Source of the DNA: Anastatus disparis | Lineage: Eukaryota > Arthropoda > Insecta > Hymenoptera > Eupelmidae | Direction: 5' to 3' | Assembly: GCA_017163975.1 (NCBI GenBank) | Contig: JAFFSR010000032.1 | Location: 253,001 to 317,000 of the forward strand | DNA: 64,000 nt | Translations under genes and position numbers: made by a program | The notes under the pieces: model-generated | What the model was told of the DNA's origin: nothing | Seen by the model: the letters and a program-made list of their open reading frames with translations, nothing else | Database searches by the model: none | Shown here: positions 45,720 to 56,650 of the stretch, in pieces | How positions within the stretch are numbered: the stretch's first letter is position 1 | Layout: each line of letters opens with the position of its first letter

Positions 45720-47660
45720 GCCAAAGTAAATATTAGATTTAAAAAAATATTGGGCTCAAGAAAATATAGAGACCAAGAAAATATGATGAATAAAAAATTT
45801 TAGGCTCAAAAAAATGTTTCAAAAAAATATTGGGCTCAAAAAAATATAAAGCCAAGAATGCATAAGAATCAAAAAGATATAAGACTCAAAAAAATATTTG
45901 TCCCAAAAAGATATAGAGCTCAAGCAAATATGAGAATCAAAAAATATAGAGCTCAAGTAAAATAAGAATAAAAAAAATATTGGGATCAAAAAAGTTAAAG
46001 AATCAGACAATTATTTGGCCCAAAAAATATAGAGACCAAGAAAATATAATAATAAAAAAATATTGCGCCCAAAAATATATAAGATTTATAAAAATATTTG
46101 GCCCAAAAAATATTGAGCCTAAGTAAATATAAGAATCAAAAAAATATCGGGCCCAAAAAATTGAAAGAATCAGACAAATATTGGGCCCAAATAAATATAG
46201 AGACCAAGAAAATATAATGATAAAAAAAATATTGCGCCCAAAAAAAATAAGATTAAAAAAATAAGATTAAAAATATAGAGCCTAGAAAAATATAAAACCC
46301 AACAAAAAAGTTAAAAAAAATAAGGCCCAGAAAAATAAATGACCCAAAAAATTAGAGGCCCAAATAAATAAAGCCTAAAGAAAATAGGACTCGTAAAAAA
46401 GTAGGTCCAAAAAAATATAAGGCCTAGAAAAATATAGGACCAAAAAAATATGGAAGCCAAGAAATAAGAGGTCGAAAAAAATGAGGTCCAAAGAAAATAG
46501 GACTCAAAAAAATGTAGAGCCTGAAAAATATAAATCCTGGAAAAATGGATTCAAAAAAATGTAAAGCCTAAAAAATATAAGGCACAGAAAAATATAGAGC
46601 TGAATAAAATATAGTACCAAAAAAAATCATAGAACCCACGAAAATATAAATTTCGAAAAAATATTAGGCTCAAAAAAAAATAGAGCCAGAGAATATGTAA
46701 GAATCGAAAGAATATTTGGCCCAAAAAATAGAACCCAAGAGAATATAACACCCAGAGTAAATAGGACTCAAAAAAAAGTTCGGCCCAAAAAGTATAAGGC
46801 TCAGAAAAATATAGAGTTAAATTAAATATAGAAATTAAAAAAAATCATAGAACCCAAAAATATATAAATTGAAAAAAATTCGTCCCAAAAATATAGAGCA
46901 CGGGAATATATAAGAATTGAATAGAGATGAGGCCCAAAGAAATATTGGCCCCAAAAAAATATAGAGCCCAAGAATACATAAGAATCGAAAAATATTGGGC
47001 CCAGAAAAATATAGAGCCCAAGAGAATATAAGGCCCAAAAGTAATATAAGGCCCAAAGAAAATAGGACTCAAAAAAATGTAGGGCCTGAAAAATATAAAG
47101 CCCAGAAAAATAGAGCTAAATAAAATATAGGACCCAAAAAAATTATAAAAGCCAAAAAAATATTAATTTTGAAAAAATATTGGGCCCACAAAAACATTGG
47201 ACCTAAAAAAATACAGAGCCCAATAATATATAAAAATCGGAAAAATATTAGGCCCAAAAAATATAGAGCCCAAGAAAATATAAGGCCCAAAAAAATATAA
47301 AGATAAAAAAATATTGGGCTCAAAAAATTATTGGGACCAAAAAAATATAAGGCCCAGAAAAATATAGAGCTAAATAAAATATAGGACCCGAAGAAATATA
47401 ACTTAAAAAAAAAAATATTGGGCCAAAAAATATAAGATTCAAAAAAATATTGGGCCCAAAAAAATATAGAGCTTAAGAATATATAAGAATCGAAAAAATA
47501 TAAGGCCCAATAACATAAAACCCAAAAAAATATAGGGACAAAAAAATATTGGGCCAAAAAAAATATAGGACGCAAGAAAATATAAGGCCCAAAAAAATAT
47601 TGGGTCCATAAAAATATAAGATCCAAAAAAATATTGCCCAAAAAGATGCTTATGAGGACT
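45705..47660. repeat. Satellite of GGCCCAAAAAAATAT / AGAGCCCAAGAAAATATAAG units
   Basis: Nearly 2 kb of units 18-30 bases long. Each pairs a GGGCCCA, GAGCCCA, AGGCCCA or GGACCCA core with an A run and a TATA or TATT word, often alternating TATTGGGCCC and TATAGAGCCC. Minus-strand frames (FFGPNIFL-type) arise only from the repeat. It begins inside the Helitron C helicase and ends before the next pseudogene. Confidence 0.93.
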
Positions 47661-47774
47661 AATTATATAGGGCCCAATTAAATATTGCTACTCTTATTAC
47701 CAAAAGATTAGACACATTTAACAAATTCGGAGAACGAGAGAACCGAAGAAACGGAAAAAAGTGGTTTCACTTTA

Positions 47775-47876
47775 ATATCGACACCCCGTACGAAGAAAAG
47801 CACAACTCAGAAATCCTAATGCAAATTAGCATTGGGATTTCTGAGCTGTGCTTTTCTTCGTACAGGGCGTCGATAT
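47775..47876. other. 102-bp near-perfect hairpin
   Basis: Arms of about 48 bases (ATATCGACACCCCGTACGAA and the inverse TTCGTACAGGGCGTCGATAT at the tips) enclose a six-base AAATTA loop. Only four positions differ between arms and all four are transitions. Length and geometry match either a very small foldback element or a small-RNA precursor; nothing in the sequence decides between them. Confidence 0.85.
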
Positions 47877-48512
47877 AATATAGGATTTTTTATTTAAAAA
47901 TAACGAATGTGAAACATGTGATAAATGGCTCGAAAATATTAAAATTACTTTAAATAATTGTTCAAATTTTCTTAAGAAAGTGCGGTTATTAAGTCTTATA
48001 CCAAGGCATATTCAAAAATTATTTATTATCAGTTTCATCATATGTAACTGTTTATATGATTGATCAAGCAAGGTCATTGGTAAATAATAAAGATATTTAC
48101 AAAAAGCCTGAGAACTATTGTGGCCATTCTTTGGATAATAAAATTATAACGAAAGTGAAAAATTATTATTTGAACGATGATTTCAATTGTTCTCGTCGAA
48201 GTGCAAATAAAAGTGATACAATATCTGTTAAAGAAAATTGTATAAAAACTCAAAAATTTAAACGCTTTCTTACGTGAAGCATAAAAGAAATATATCAATT
48301 ATTTATAGAAGAAAATCCTGAAATTAAAACAAAAATCGGTGAATCAATATTCTATGCCTTAAGGCCAAAGTGGGTCATACCCCATTCACCCAACGATTTG
48401 TGTCTTTGCGTTTATTGCGAGAACCTGAAACTTATGTTAGATGCTTTGAATAAATATAAAAAAGAGAATAAACATGACATTGTGGATTTGGAATTGAATA
48501 GTACATTGTGTA

Positions 48513-48770
48513 CCAAGGGCGCAAAATAGAGAATTCCAGCCAGAGTGCGAATAAGCGCCAGAGCGAAGTGAGGGCGCTAAATTCGCACGAGGGCTGCGAA
48601 TCTCCTTGAGCCCGTGGTACACATATTGTTTTTTGATCCAAAGGGTGAAAAATTCAATTTCTATGCTTCTCAAGTGGACGCAAAATAGTACATTCGCGCC
48701 CTATGGCGAATGTACCTACCGCTTGACAAACATAGAAAATTGAATTCTGCGCCCTCAGGGTAAAAAAATA
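48513..48770. mobile_element. GC-rich short TIR insertion
   Basis: CCAAGGGCGCA at the left and TGCGCCCTCAGGG at the right are imperfect inverted ends; a second inverted pair (GAAAAATTCAATTTCTATG / CATAGAAAATTGAATTC) lies on the right side, and GTGTACC / GGTACAC pairs in the left half. Base composition differs sharply from the surrounding pseudogene, whose reading resumes afterwards. Confidence 0.6.
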
Positions 48771-48971
48771 TATTCTTCACTTTTTTTTTCAAAAGATGAT
48801 ATTTAATGTGTACTAAGAGAATGTAAAGAATGCCCAATTGGAGATAGTATTGATTTTAAAGTGATTTCTTTGACAGGAGAAGATTACATGAAGAAATAAC
48901 TTACGGTGTTTGGGATAGATCAGATTTACTGAATAAAACTAGCACGATTGAAGATTTATTAATCGAGTTAA

Positions 48972-49400
48972 CAGGCGGTCGGAACCAAATCGGTGACTTA
49001 GTTCGGTGCTTGTAATAAATGCTTATAATAATTTATTCATTTATTAATATGGTAAAAATATCGTCATTTCCTCTAGTCATGTATATAAAGAATAATCTAA
49101 AATAGTTAAAGCCACAAAAATATACAAAATATTGTTATAAAGCGAAAAATGCCACCTAACAATCGACACGACAGTTTTTTGCATGAGGTATATGTCAAGT
49201 CAGTTTGATATTTGTAATGAATGCTTATAATAATTAATTTACTTATTCATATGGTAAGAATATAGTCATTTCCTCTAGTCATGTATATAAAGAATAATTT
49301 GAAATAGTTTAAGCCATAAAAATATACAAAATATTATCATAAAGCGAAAAATGCTGACTTGATATATACCGCAAGTCACCGATTTGGTTCCGACCGCCTC
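48972..49400. mobile_element. 429-bp MITE with TTAA duplication and internal duplication
   Basis: TTAA at 48968-48971 and 49401-49404. Ends AGGCGGTCGGAACCAAATCG and CGATTTGGTTCCGACCGCCT are inverted (about 30 bases). Two direct copies of about 145 bases lie inside (about 49012-49154 and 49213-49352, each ending ATAAAGCGAAAAATGC). The interrupted pseudogene reads on after removal. Different ends from the 381-bp TTAA MITE. Confidence 0.9.
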
Positions 49401-51090
49401 TTAAGAAAGCATGCTTTCTCTGTAAGTACTCATAAAATGGTTAAAGAAATTCAACGTGTTAGAATTCAAGAGGTTAAATTTTTAACAAAAAAAAGTCAAT
49501 CCCAATTAGTTATTTATGTTAATTTTGCAGAAAATGGGATCATTTTACTTAAAAATGAAATTCAAACGACCATTGGAGTAAAAACCAATTATCAATATTT
49601 ACATCAGTATGCTATTTTGGAAATAATAAAACAGTCAGTTATGTTATCGTCTCTGACGATATTAAACATGATTCGTCTCAAGCCCTGATGGCTATGAATT
49701 CAATTATCAACAGCTTTAAAAAAAAACACATTTCACAAGAGCTTGATGAAATTATAACCATTTTTTATGGAGCTGCAAGTTATTTAAAAAACAGATATTA
49801 ATTTTTTGAACTTCAAAACTCAAAAATAAGTAAAAAAGGCTTTTTTCTGCAACAGGTCAAGGTAAAGGCGCTTGTGACAGCATTAGGGGTTGAATCTAAC
49901 ATTATGCTACTACACATAATCTGTCCAAGAAGAGTGCTGATTTTATGAGAAATGCTGGAGATTTCGCCACTCATCTGTCAAAGTATACTCCATCGATTAA
50001 CATCCTTGTTATCCGCAAGGATGATCTAGAAGTTTTTCGACAAACAAAAAAAAATGGAATTGTTAGAAAACGCAAAAGAAATGAAAGGTATCCAAAAAAT
50101 TCACTGTTGGAAGAGTGAACAAAACCAAACCTTCACTGCTAAAACTTCGGGACATAAATGGCAAGAAGTAAATAAAAACATTATATTTAAATTTGGATTA
50201 TTTTTGTTCAAATTGGTTGTGAATTCATTAGTTTTTATTCGGAAATTTTTTTGTAAATTTTTTGCTTATTAAAAATGTCTCAATTAAAAAATTTACCTTT
50301 TTACAAATTGAAAATATTGATAAATAACTAAAAAAAAATTTTATTCCAACAAAATTCAAAAAAAAGAATAACACAGGCCTACAAATATTGGGGTCATGGA
50401 AGTTGTTGGAAAATGGAGGGTCATTTCCGAAGTAATTTTTTCCGTAGAATCCGAATCCGGGGTCCGAATTGCTCTATCACGTCAGGATTTTGAGATATTT
50501 GAGGTTATTTACCCAAAAAATGGCGTTTTTGGCTACTTTTGAGGTTATGTACAGAAGAGACAAAATTTTTTGGGAGTTTTTTTTAGTTGCATCTTATAGC
50601 ACTACTCTTCCTCTTTAATTTAAGAGTCGCAGAGTTCAATTACGATTTTTCTACACCAAGTTACGCCAATTTGAAATTACGAGATATGTCCTATCAATTG
50701 CATGACCATTTGCATTGAATACGTTGAGGCAGACATTTGTCTACTGGGTATTTTTTCTTCAAAATTTTTACTTGGGGATTTTTGGGGTTACTGATTACGA
50801 ATATGAAGTTGAGATATTAAAATTTTCAAATTCAAGATGGCGGATTCAAAATGGCGTATAAAAATTTTCAAAAAACATTGCAAATATGAAACATATTTTC
50901 ATTTTCTGCTATCTAATAACTTTTGTTCTTACGATAAACATGATACATTATAGTAATTTATATTTACACAGGTATCGTGACATTGAATTTGACCTTCAGC
51001 TTGATCTTCAAGTGCATTTCAAGTTAAACTTTTTTTTACATTTAGCATTACCTAGGAACAACGACGTGGACGTAGTAAAATCTGTTCCCT

Positions 51091-51216
51091 TTGGGGTGCT
51101 GGATTTACGTGAGTCCCCTCGCCTCTCACGATCGGGGTGCTTAATTTACGTAAGTCCCCTCGCCTCTCACGATCGGGGTGCTTAATTTACGTGAGTCCCC
51201 TCGCCTCTCACGATTA
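51091..51216. repeat. Three tandem copies of a 41-bp unit
   Basis: GGGGTGC recurs at 51093, 51134 and 51175, each followed by TTACGT(G/A)AGTCCCCTCGCCTCTCACGAT. GC-rich island directly downstream of the transposase-like gene and inside the transposon. Confidence 0.95.
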
Positions 51217-51225
51217 GAAACTATT

Positions 51226-52939
51226 TCAGTTTAACTTATGAAATCTTTTTTTTTGATCTAGTAAAGATCTTGACCCAGACCGTCTTTTATGACGAACATT
51301 TAGCTCATCTCGTTGAAGACACCAGCAATAGTCCGCTAACATTGTTGGAGACCATTTACCCTGATAACGTCTTTCCATTTCTTTGAGGTCCTGATGAGAT
51401 CGCTCACCTTGCTCTTCGCTTACGGCACCTAGATTTTCTGGAAACCATTCTAAATGAGAGTGTAAATAATGCAATTTTACGCTCATATTGCAACCTAAAT
51501 TCTGAAATTTTTCAATCATATCGTCAACTATTTCTTTGTAATCACTAACTTTATTATTACCCAAAAATCCTTTAACAACTTTTTTTAAAGCTAATCCAGG
51601 CTTCTTTTTCTACATTTGTCATAACCTGTTCAACCTCTGTTGTTTTCATTAATTCTCTTATTTGTGGTCCAACAAATATTCCTTCTTTTATCTTCGCCTC
51701 ACTTAAATAAGGGAATTTATCTCTAAGATATTGAAATAATGCACCATCGGTATCAAGAGCCTTTACAAATTGCTTCATTAATCCTAATTTTATATGAAGC
51801 GGAGGCAACAAAACTTTTTTAGAGTCAATTAACGGTTGTTGAATAATGTTGGGATCTCCAGGTTTTAAAGTTTTACGAAGAGGCCAATCCTTTGTAACGT
51901 AATGCTTAACTCTATCTCTGCTATCCCACAAACATATAAAGCACGGATATTTTGTATAACCCAATTGTTGTCCAAGCAGCATTGAAACCATTTTTAAGTC
52001 TCCGCATACTTCCCATTTATGCTGTTCATATTTTATTGCTTTAAGAATAGTTTCTACATTTTCATATGATTCCTTTAGGTGTACAGAATGAGCAATAGGT
52101 ATTGACGCATATTTATTTGAGTTATGCAATAAAACTGCTTTCAAACTTGTTTTTGAGGAATCAATAAACAATCTCCATTGATCAGTATCATAAGGAAGTT
52201 CTAATTTTTCAATTAAGCCTTTAACATCATTACAAAAAACATATTCATCACATGCAGAATAATACTCAACTAATTCCTTCTCTCGATTACGATACCAACT
52301 AAAAGTAGTTCCTGGAGCAAGAAGGTGTTTCTCTTGAAGTCTTGATCCTAACAACTCAGATTTTTCTTTCGACAAGCCTAAATCTCTGACTAAATCATTT
52401 AAAGAAGCCTGATCAAATAAAATAGGAGCATCAGAGGTTGATTCGATGTCTTCAAAATCCTGATTTTCAATATCGTCACAGACTGTATGGTCTTCAACAT
52501 TTATTCTTACAAATGGAGGGCTTGGAGGAACATCACCAGATGCAAAAGGAATAGGCTTCGTTACGCTTGCTACATTCGGATATTTTATATTACAAGCATT
52601 TTTAATATTATATCCAAATGTTTTGGTTAAACAGAAATAACATTCATTGTGGCTAACAGGTTCACACCAAATTGCAGTAGTTTTGAAAGGCATTGGTGTT
52701 ACTTCTTTATGGGCATTATACCAACGTCTTAATGTTTCAACACATGATTTACAAGCTGTATGTGGAACCCAAGACTTATCCTGATTAGTCATCGAAATAT
52801 TGAAGTAATTAAGATAAAATATTTTTATCGTTTCATTGATTTTCATCGCATTTTTTGCGAACACGAAGCGACTACAAATGTAGCAAAAGCTGTCAGGATT
52901 ATTTAAACACTTACGCGAGGTCATTATTGAAATGATCAA
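51226..52939 (-). CDS. SEEQ-family transposase-like protein, nearly intact (one frameshift)
   Basis: Reads leftward from ATG 52939. Residues 1-110: cysteine pairs in CYICSRF, TACKSC and CYFCLTK suggest zinc binding. Middle: LGLSKEKSELLGSRLQEK (about 200), SWYRNREKE, WRLFIDSSKTSLKAVLLH (about 265), GDLKMVSMLLGQQLGYTKY (about 320), CFICLWDSRDR, LHIKLGLMKQFVKALD and IFVGPQIRELM (about 425). At 51565-51575 an A7 run shifts the frame; a second frame (51226-51564) supplies LHYLHSHLEWFPENLG, SEEQGERSHQDLKEMERRY and a basic end. Together about 565 residues. Asp-rich blocks (FIDSS, LWDSRD) and the SEEQxERxHQD block are candidate catalytic residues; that is inference. The long TIRs flanking it argue that it is the transposase. 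The frameshift could be mutation, assembly error or, less likely, recoding. Confidence 0.75.
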
Positions 52940-53654
52940 TAGTTAGAATATTTAATTTAATACTTTATACCTCCAGCGAGTTGTTAACCAACAGATCAAA
53001 TACAAATATTCACAAAATTTTTTCCAAAAAATAAGGCACCATGAACGAACAATTAAGAGCTATCTAGTAAATTGTTGCTTAAAATGTTATTAAAAAAATG
53101 ATTTATTTGCGATTACAATAAATACAGAATCAATACAAATGGTCTTTTTGTACAAATAATAAAAAATTGTATATCAATGAGACGGGGCAAAATTATACTA
53201 AATGATTCACACTAAAGAAATGTATGCTTAAAGGAATTCCAAAGTGAGACGGGGCCAAATTAAAAAGAAAACATGTTTTAATATTGGCGAAGGGACTCCC
53301 GCTCGTAATTTCAAATTGGCGTAACTTGGTGTAGAAAAATCGTAATTGAACTCTGCGACTCTTAAATTAAAGAGGAAGAGTAGTGCTATAAGATGCAACT
53401 AAAAAAAAACTTCCAAAAAATTTTGTCTCTTCTGTACATAACCTCAAAAGTAGCCAAAAACGCCATTTTTTGGGTAAAAAACCTCAAATATCTCAAAATC
53501 CTGACGTGATAGAGCAATTCGGACCCCGGATTCGGATTCTACGCAAAAAATTACTTCGGAAATGACCCTCCACTTTTTGACAACAAAACCATGTTGGCCT
53601 GTGTAATTGATATTTAGATTAAAAAATACATGAGTTATTCTTTTTTTTGGATTT

Positions 53655-53740
53655 TAAAATAAACCCTCGATCAAATTTTTTTATCCATTATAACTTTAGT
53701 TCTAATTAATAAAAAAATTTGATCGAGGGTTTATTTTAAA
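53655..53740. repeat. 86-bp palindrome
   Basis: TAAAATAAACCCTCGATCAAATTTTTTTAT and its inverse surround a short TCCATTATAACTTTAGTTCTAAT loop. Foldback-like, just outside the 3.2-kb transposon. Confidence 0.85.
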
Positions 53741-56085
53741 GATTTTTGTTAAAATTTTCGATAAATTAATAAATAAAAGCATAAGCGAATTGTTAAAAGA
53801 CGTAATAGTTGGAAAAATGTCATGATGCACCATGGTATCAATGCTTGAAAATGGAAAATATTAAAAAAAACGTTTAAAAATCTGTTTTAAAAAAATAAGG
53901 CAAAATCGCATATTTTTATTTATCCTAAAAGTTAGTATTTTTTATGTATAAAAAACAAAAATTAAAAAAAAATACAGTTTTTGAGAAAATTGCGTTTGAT
54001 AAAAATCTATTTTTTTCGGGTTTTCATGAATAACTCAAGGAGATCAACTCGTATCGCAAACCGGCATCTAAAAATAGACTAAATTTCGCACATTTTTATT
54101 AAAAGTACGTCCAAAAATTCGAAAATTGAAGGAGCTACGGCAATTTGAAAACTGAGGTTCATTTTCAATTTTAAAATTTTCATTTTTACACCTAACACTA
54201 AATACGCTGTAGCGAGGAAAAAACATTTTTGAGCGTTCTATGAGGTAAATTTTTCTTCATATACATATTGGAAGGTATTTTCATCACTTAAAAGAGAAAA
54301 AAAACTCGATCAATGACGGCCTACATGGATCTGAATGGAATCAGTTTTATATAATAAAAACGGGCTAGAAATAAATGAACAATGCTAAAGGGTAGGTTAG
54401 TAATAAAAGAATAAAAAAAATAAAAAAGAAGAAAAAAAGAAAAAGAGGAAGAAAATTGTAGTAAATAGGAAGAGAGAAGATGAAAAAAAAGAATGAAAAA
54501 AGAAGCAGAAAGTAAATGAATAAAAAAATTACTTACACTGGGTCCAGCTGAGGCAAAAAAAAATCGAAATCTAAAGAATAGATCAGCAGTCAAAAGTAAA
54601 CTGTAAAATAACTGAGAGCTTATGTGACTTAAATACTGAAGGGTAGGATCGGAAGGTAGGAATTAAAATATAGTAGTGATGATTAGGCAAAATTAGGGAC
54701 ATATAGAAGAAAGAAGAAATTACAAAAGATAACCAAAATAGTCAAATCTTTCAAAGATAAAAACAAAGACTAACATACATACTTGCGTCGTAGCAAGAAA
54801 AGAATACAGAAAACGTAAAACCATAATAAAAATAAAAGAAAGGAACCGATTAAAAAAAAACAAGAATTAATTTAAAGGTCAAAAGGGGCTGGATAGGAGT
54901 TGTGAGATTAACAGGCTGGTCAAGAGAAAGAAAGATATAGCTTATTGCTTAATCAACTGCGATAGCTTTTAAAATAAGAATAAGAGATAAATGATACATT
55001 AATAATAATAAAAATTAATAAAATTAAAAAAAAATTAAGTATAGATTTACCTATTAAATTTTAAAAATAAAGAATTAAGCATTGTTATCACAGTATAAAT
55101 ACGATATAAATAAAAAAAAGGCAATGTGGTCTTCGAAAATGTATGTAAATGGGAAACGAAAAAAATACAAGGAAAAGAAGGTCTAGGGACTAAGGATAAT
55201 GATAAATCAAGAAAATCTTGAGATGTCCACGTATGAGTTGCACGGCTAAAATAAGATTAAAATTAATGTGAAATAGGAAATCAGCTTCCAAAGTGTCCAT
55301 TAAAAGTAATAATTTTACCGTAACATTAATATGAAATTTGAGAGAGGTCAATAATTTTACCTTGATTTTAAATGATTGTATAAAATCTAAAGTGAAAACT
55401 GAAAATTAAATAGTGCATTGGAAGTAAAGTTCAATTTTTTTGACAGCATGGAAGCTGGTCAAAACAAAAAAAAAGCGCAGCTCTTTAATTTATTAACTAC
55501 TGTAGTTTAAAATAGAAGCAAGACAAAAATGGAATAATAATAATAAAAATAAAAAAATTATTTTTTTATTTCTATAAAATGTTATATTTTATAAGAAAAA
55601 CTGCGATTAAGTATGTGCACAATTAATAAACAATGTTATAAATTAAATTTACAGAATTAAATATCATTATTATACTGTAAAAACAAAACAAGTTAAAACA
55701 TAGGTAAAACACAAGTTCAATATAAAAAAGAAAAGAAGAAAAGCGGGTGAATGTAATAGGTTTTATGAAACATAGTAATGAGTTCATTCTAATATAGTCT
55801 TTGGAAATTTTTAAGTATACTCTTATATATTGTATGAAAGCATCAAAATAACGCCAGCAAAGGCAAATTGATGAAAAAAAATAACTCCTTCAACTAGATT
55901 AAAAGTGTTGAGTATACAAAAGCTGTAACCAAGGTATATACGTTAAAGAATAATGACACTTTTAAGAGAAGTTTAATAAGATTAAAAGATTTCTATATGT
56001 CTCTTCATATACACACAAGCGTCATTATTGTTTGACAATGTCGTAAATAAGAGAAATAAATTTTTTTTTTGTATAAGCAAGCAAT
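53741..56085. other. AT-rich region without recognised genes
   Basis: Only short A-rich frames; nothing with domain content. Confidence 0.4.
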
Positions 56086-56650
56086 TCACCAATAACTTAT
56101 AGTATCAACCATCATCAGTCTTTCACTCAATTGTAAAACATTTCTAATAATGTAGTAAATAAAAACCCTAAGTTTTAAAATTTTACAAAGAAGATTCAAA
56201 AAGTAATTGAAAAATATGTGAGTACCAGACGAATAAATAAAACAAGATAAAAATAGGAAATAAAGAGTAATATTAGCAGAAATTTCATGTAATGCAATTA
56301 TATAATGCATGTAATAGAAAAAAAAAAATTTCTTCAATTTATTTTTTTAATGCATGATACGAAAAAAAAATAATTAAATCAAAATATTGAGTGTGTAGAA
56401 TGGAAATGGTAAATAGACATGTAAGTAAATGAAAAATATATAAACAAAAAGTAATAATTCCGTAGCCGAAATTGCATGTAAACTATTATATTCAAGGAAA
56501 TTTGATAAAAAAGCAGATATATCATGAACCTTAAAGTATTTAATAAAAAGAAATTTAAAAAATTTTTTTAAATACATGATACAAAAAATATATAATTAGT
56601 TATAATATTAAGTGGGTAGAATAGGAATATTAAATATACAAAGTCAATAG
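56086..56650. repeat. Partial tandem duplication, about 230 bp
   Basis: TTTTTTTAATGCATGATACGAAAAAA...GTGTGTAGAATGGAAATGGTAAAT (56342-56412) recurs as TTTTTTTAAATACATGATACAAAAAA...GTGGGTAGAATAGGAATATTAAAT (56565-56635), with weaker agreement further upstream. Non-coding. Confidence 0.6.

Larger units (their letters stand above)
47880..50195 (+). pseudogene. Second unclassified transposase-like protein, broken by MITEs
   Basis: Reads NNECETCDKWLENIKITLNN (47900), then DQARSLVNNKDIYKKPENY (about 48063), FNCSRRSANKSDTISVKE, KIGESIFYALRPKWVIPHSP (about 48335), LCLCVYCENLKLMLDAL (48405), EECKECP-like RECKECPIGD (about 48818), YGVWDRSDLLNK (about 48905), VIYVNFAENGIILLKNEIQT (about 49510), SYVIVSDDIKHDSS, FYGAASYLKNRYQFF-like (about 49770, stop inside), GKGACDSI in a shifted frame (about 49865) and AKEMKGIQKIHCW (about 50075). 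The block order (CxxC, D(F)AEN, DGAASQYKNR-like, GKGACD) belongs to a family I have seen in many invertebrate genomes; its name and chemistry are unknown to me. Inserts at 48513-48770 and 48972-49400 break it, with several stops besides. Confidence 0.65.
50371..53604. mobile_element. 3.2-kb TIR transposon carrying a SEEQ-family gene
   Basis: Ends ACACAGGCCTACAA and TTGGCCTGTGT are inverted, with pairing for about 310 bases inward (shared: GAATCCGAATCCGGGGTCCG, TTTTGTCTCTTCTGTACATA-type words, and AAATTGGCGTAACTTGGTGT). The target duplication is unclear (TA or AAT-like). Inside are one gene on the minus strand (51226-52939) and a 41-bp tandem repeat (51091-51216). The structure is that of an autonomous DNA transposon. 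Confidence 0.85.

Noticed and set aside
45819..47641. Minus-strand frames rich in FFGPNIF and ILGLIF
   Set aside because: Translation of the GGCCCAAAAAAATAT satellite; no membrane-protein family resemblance beyond composition.
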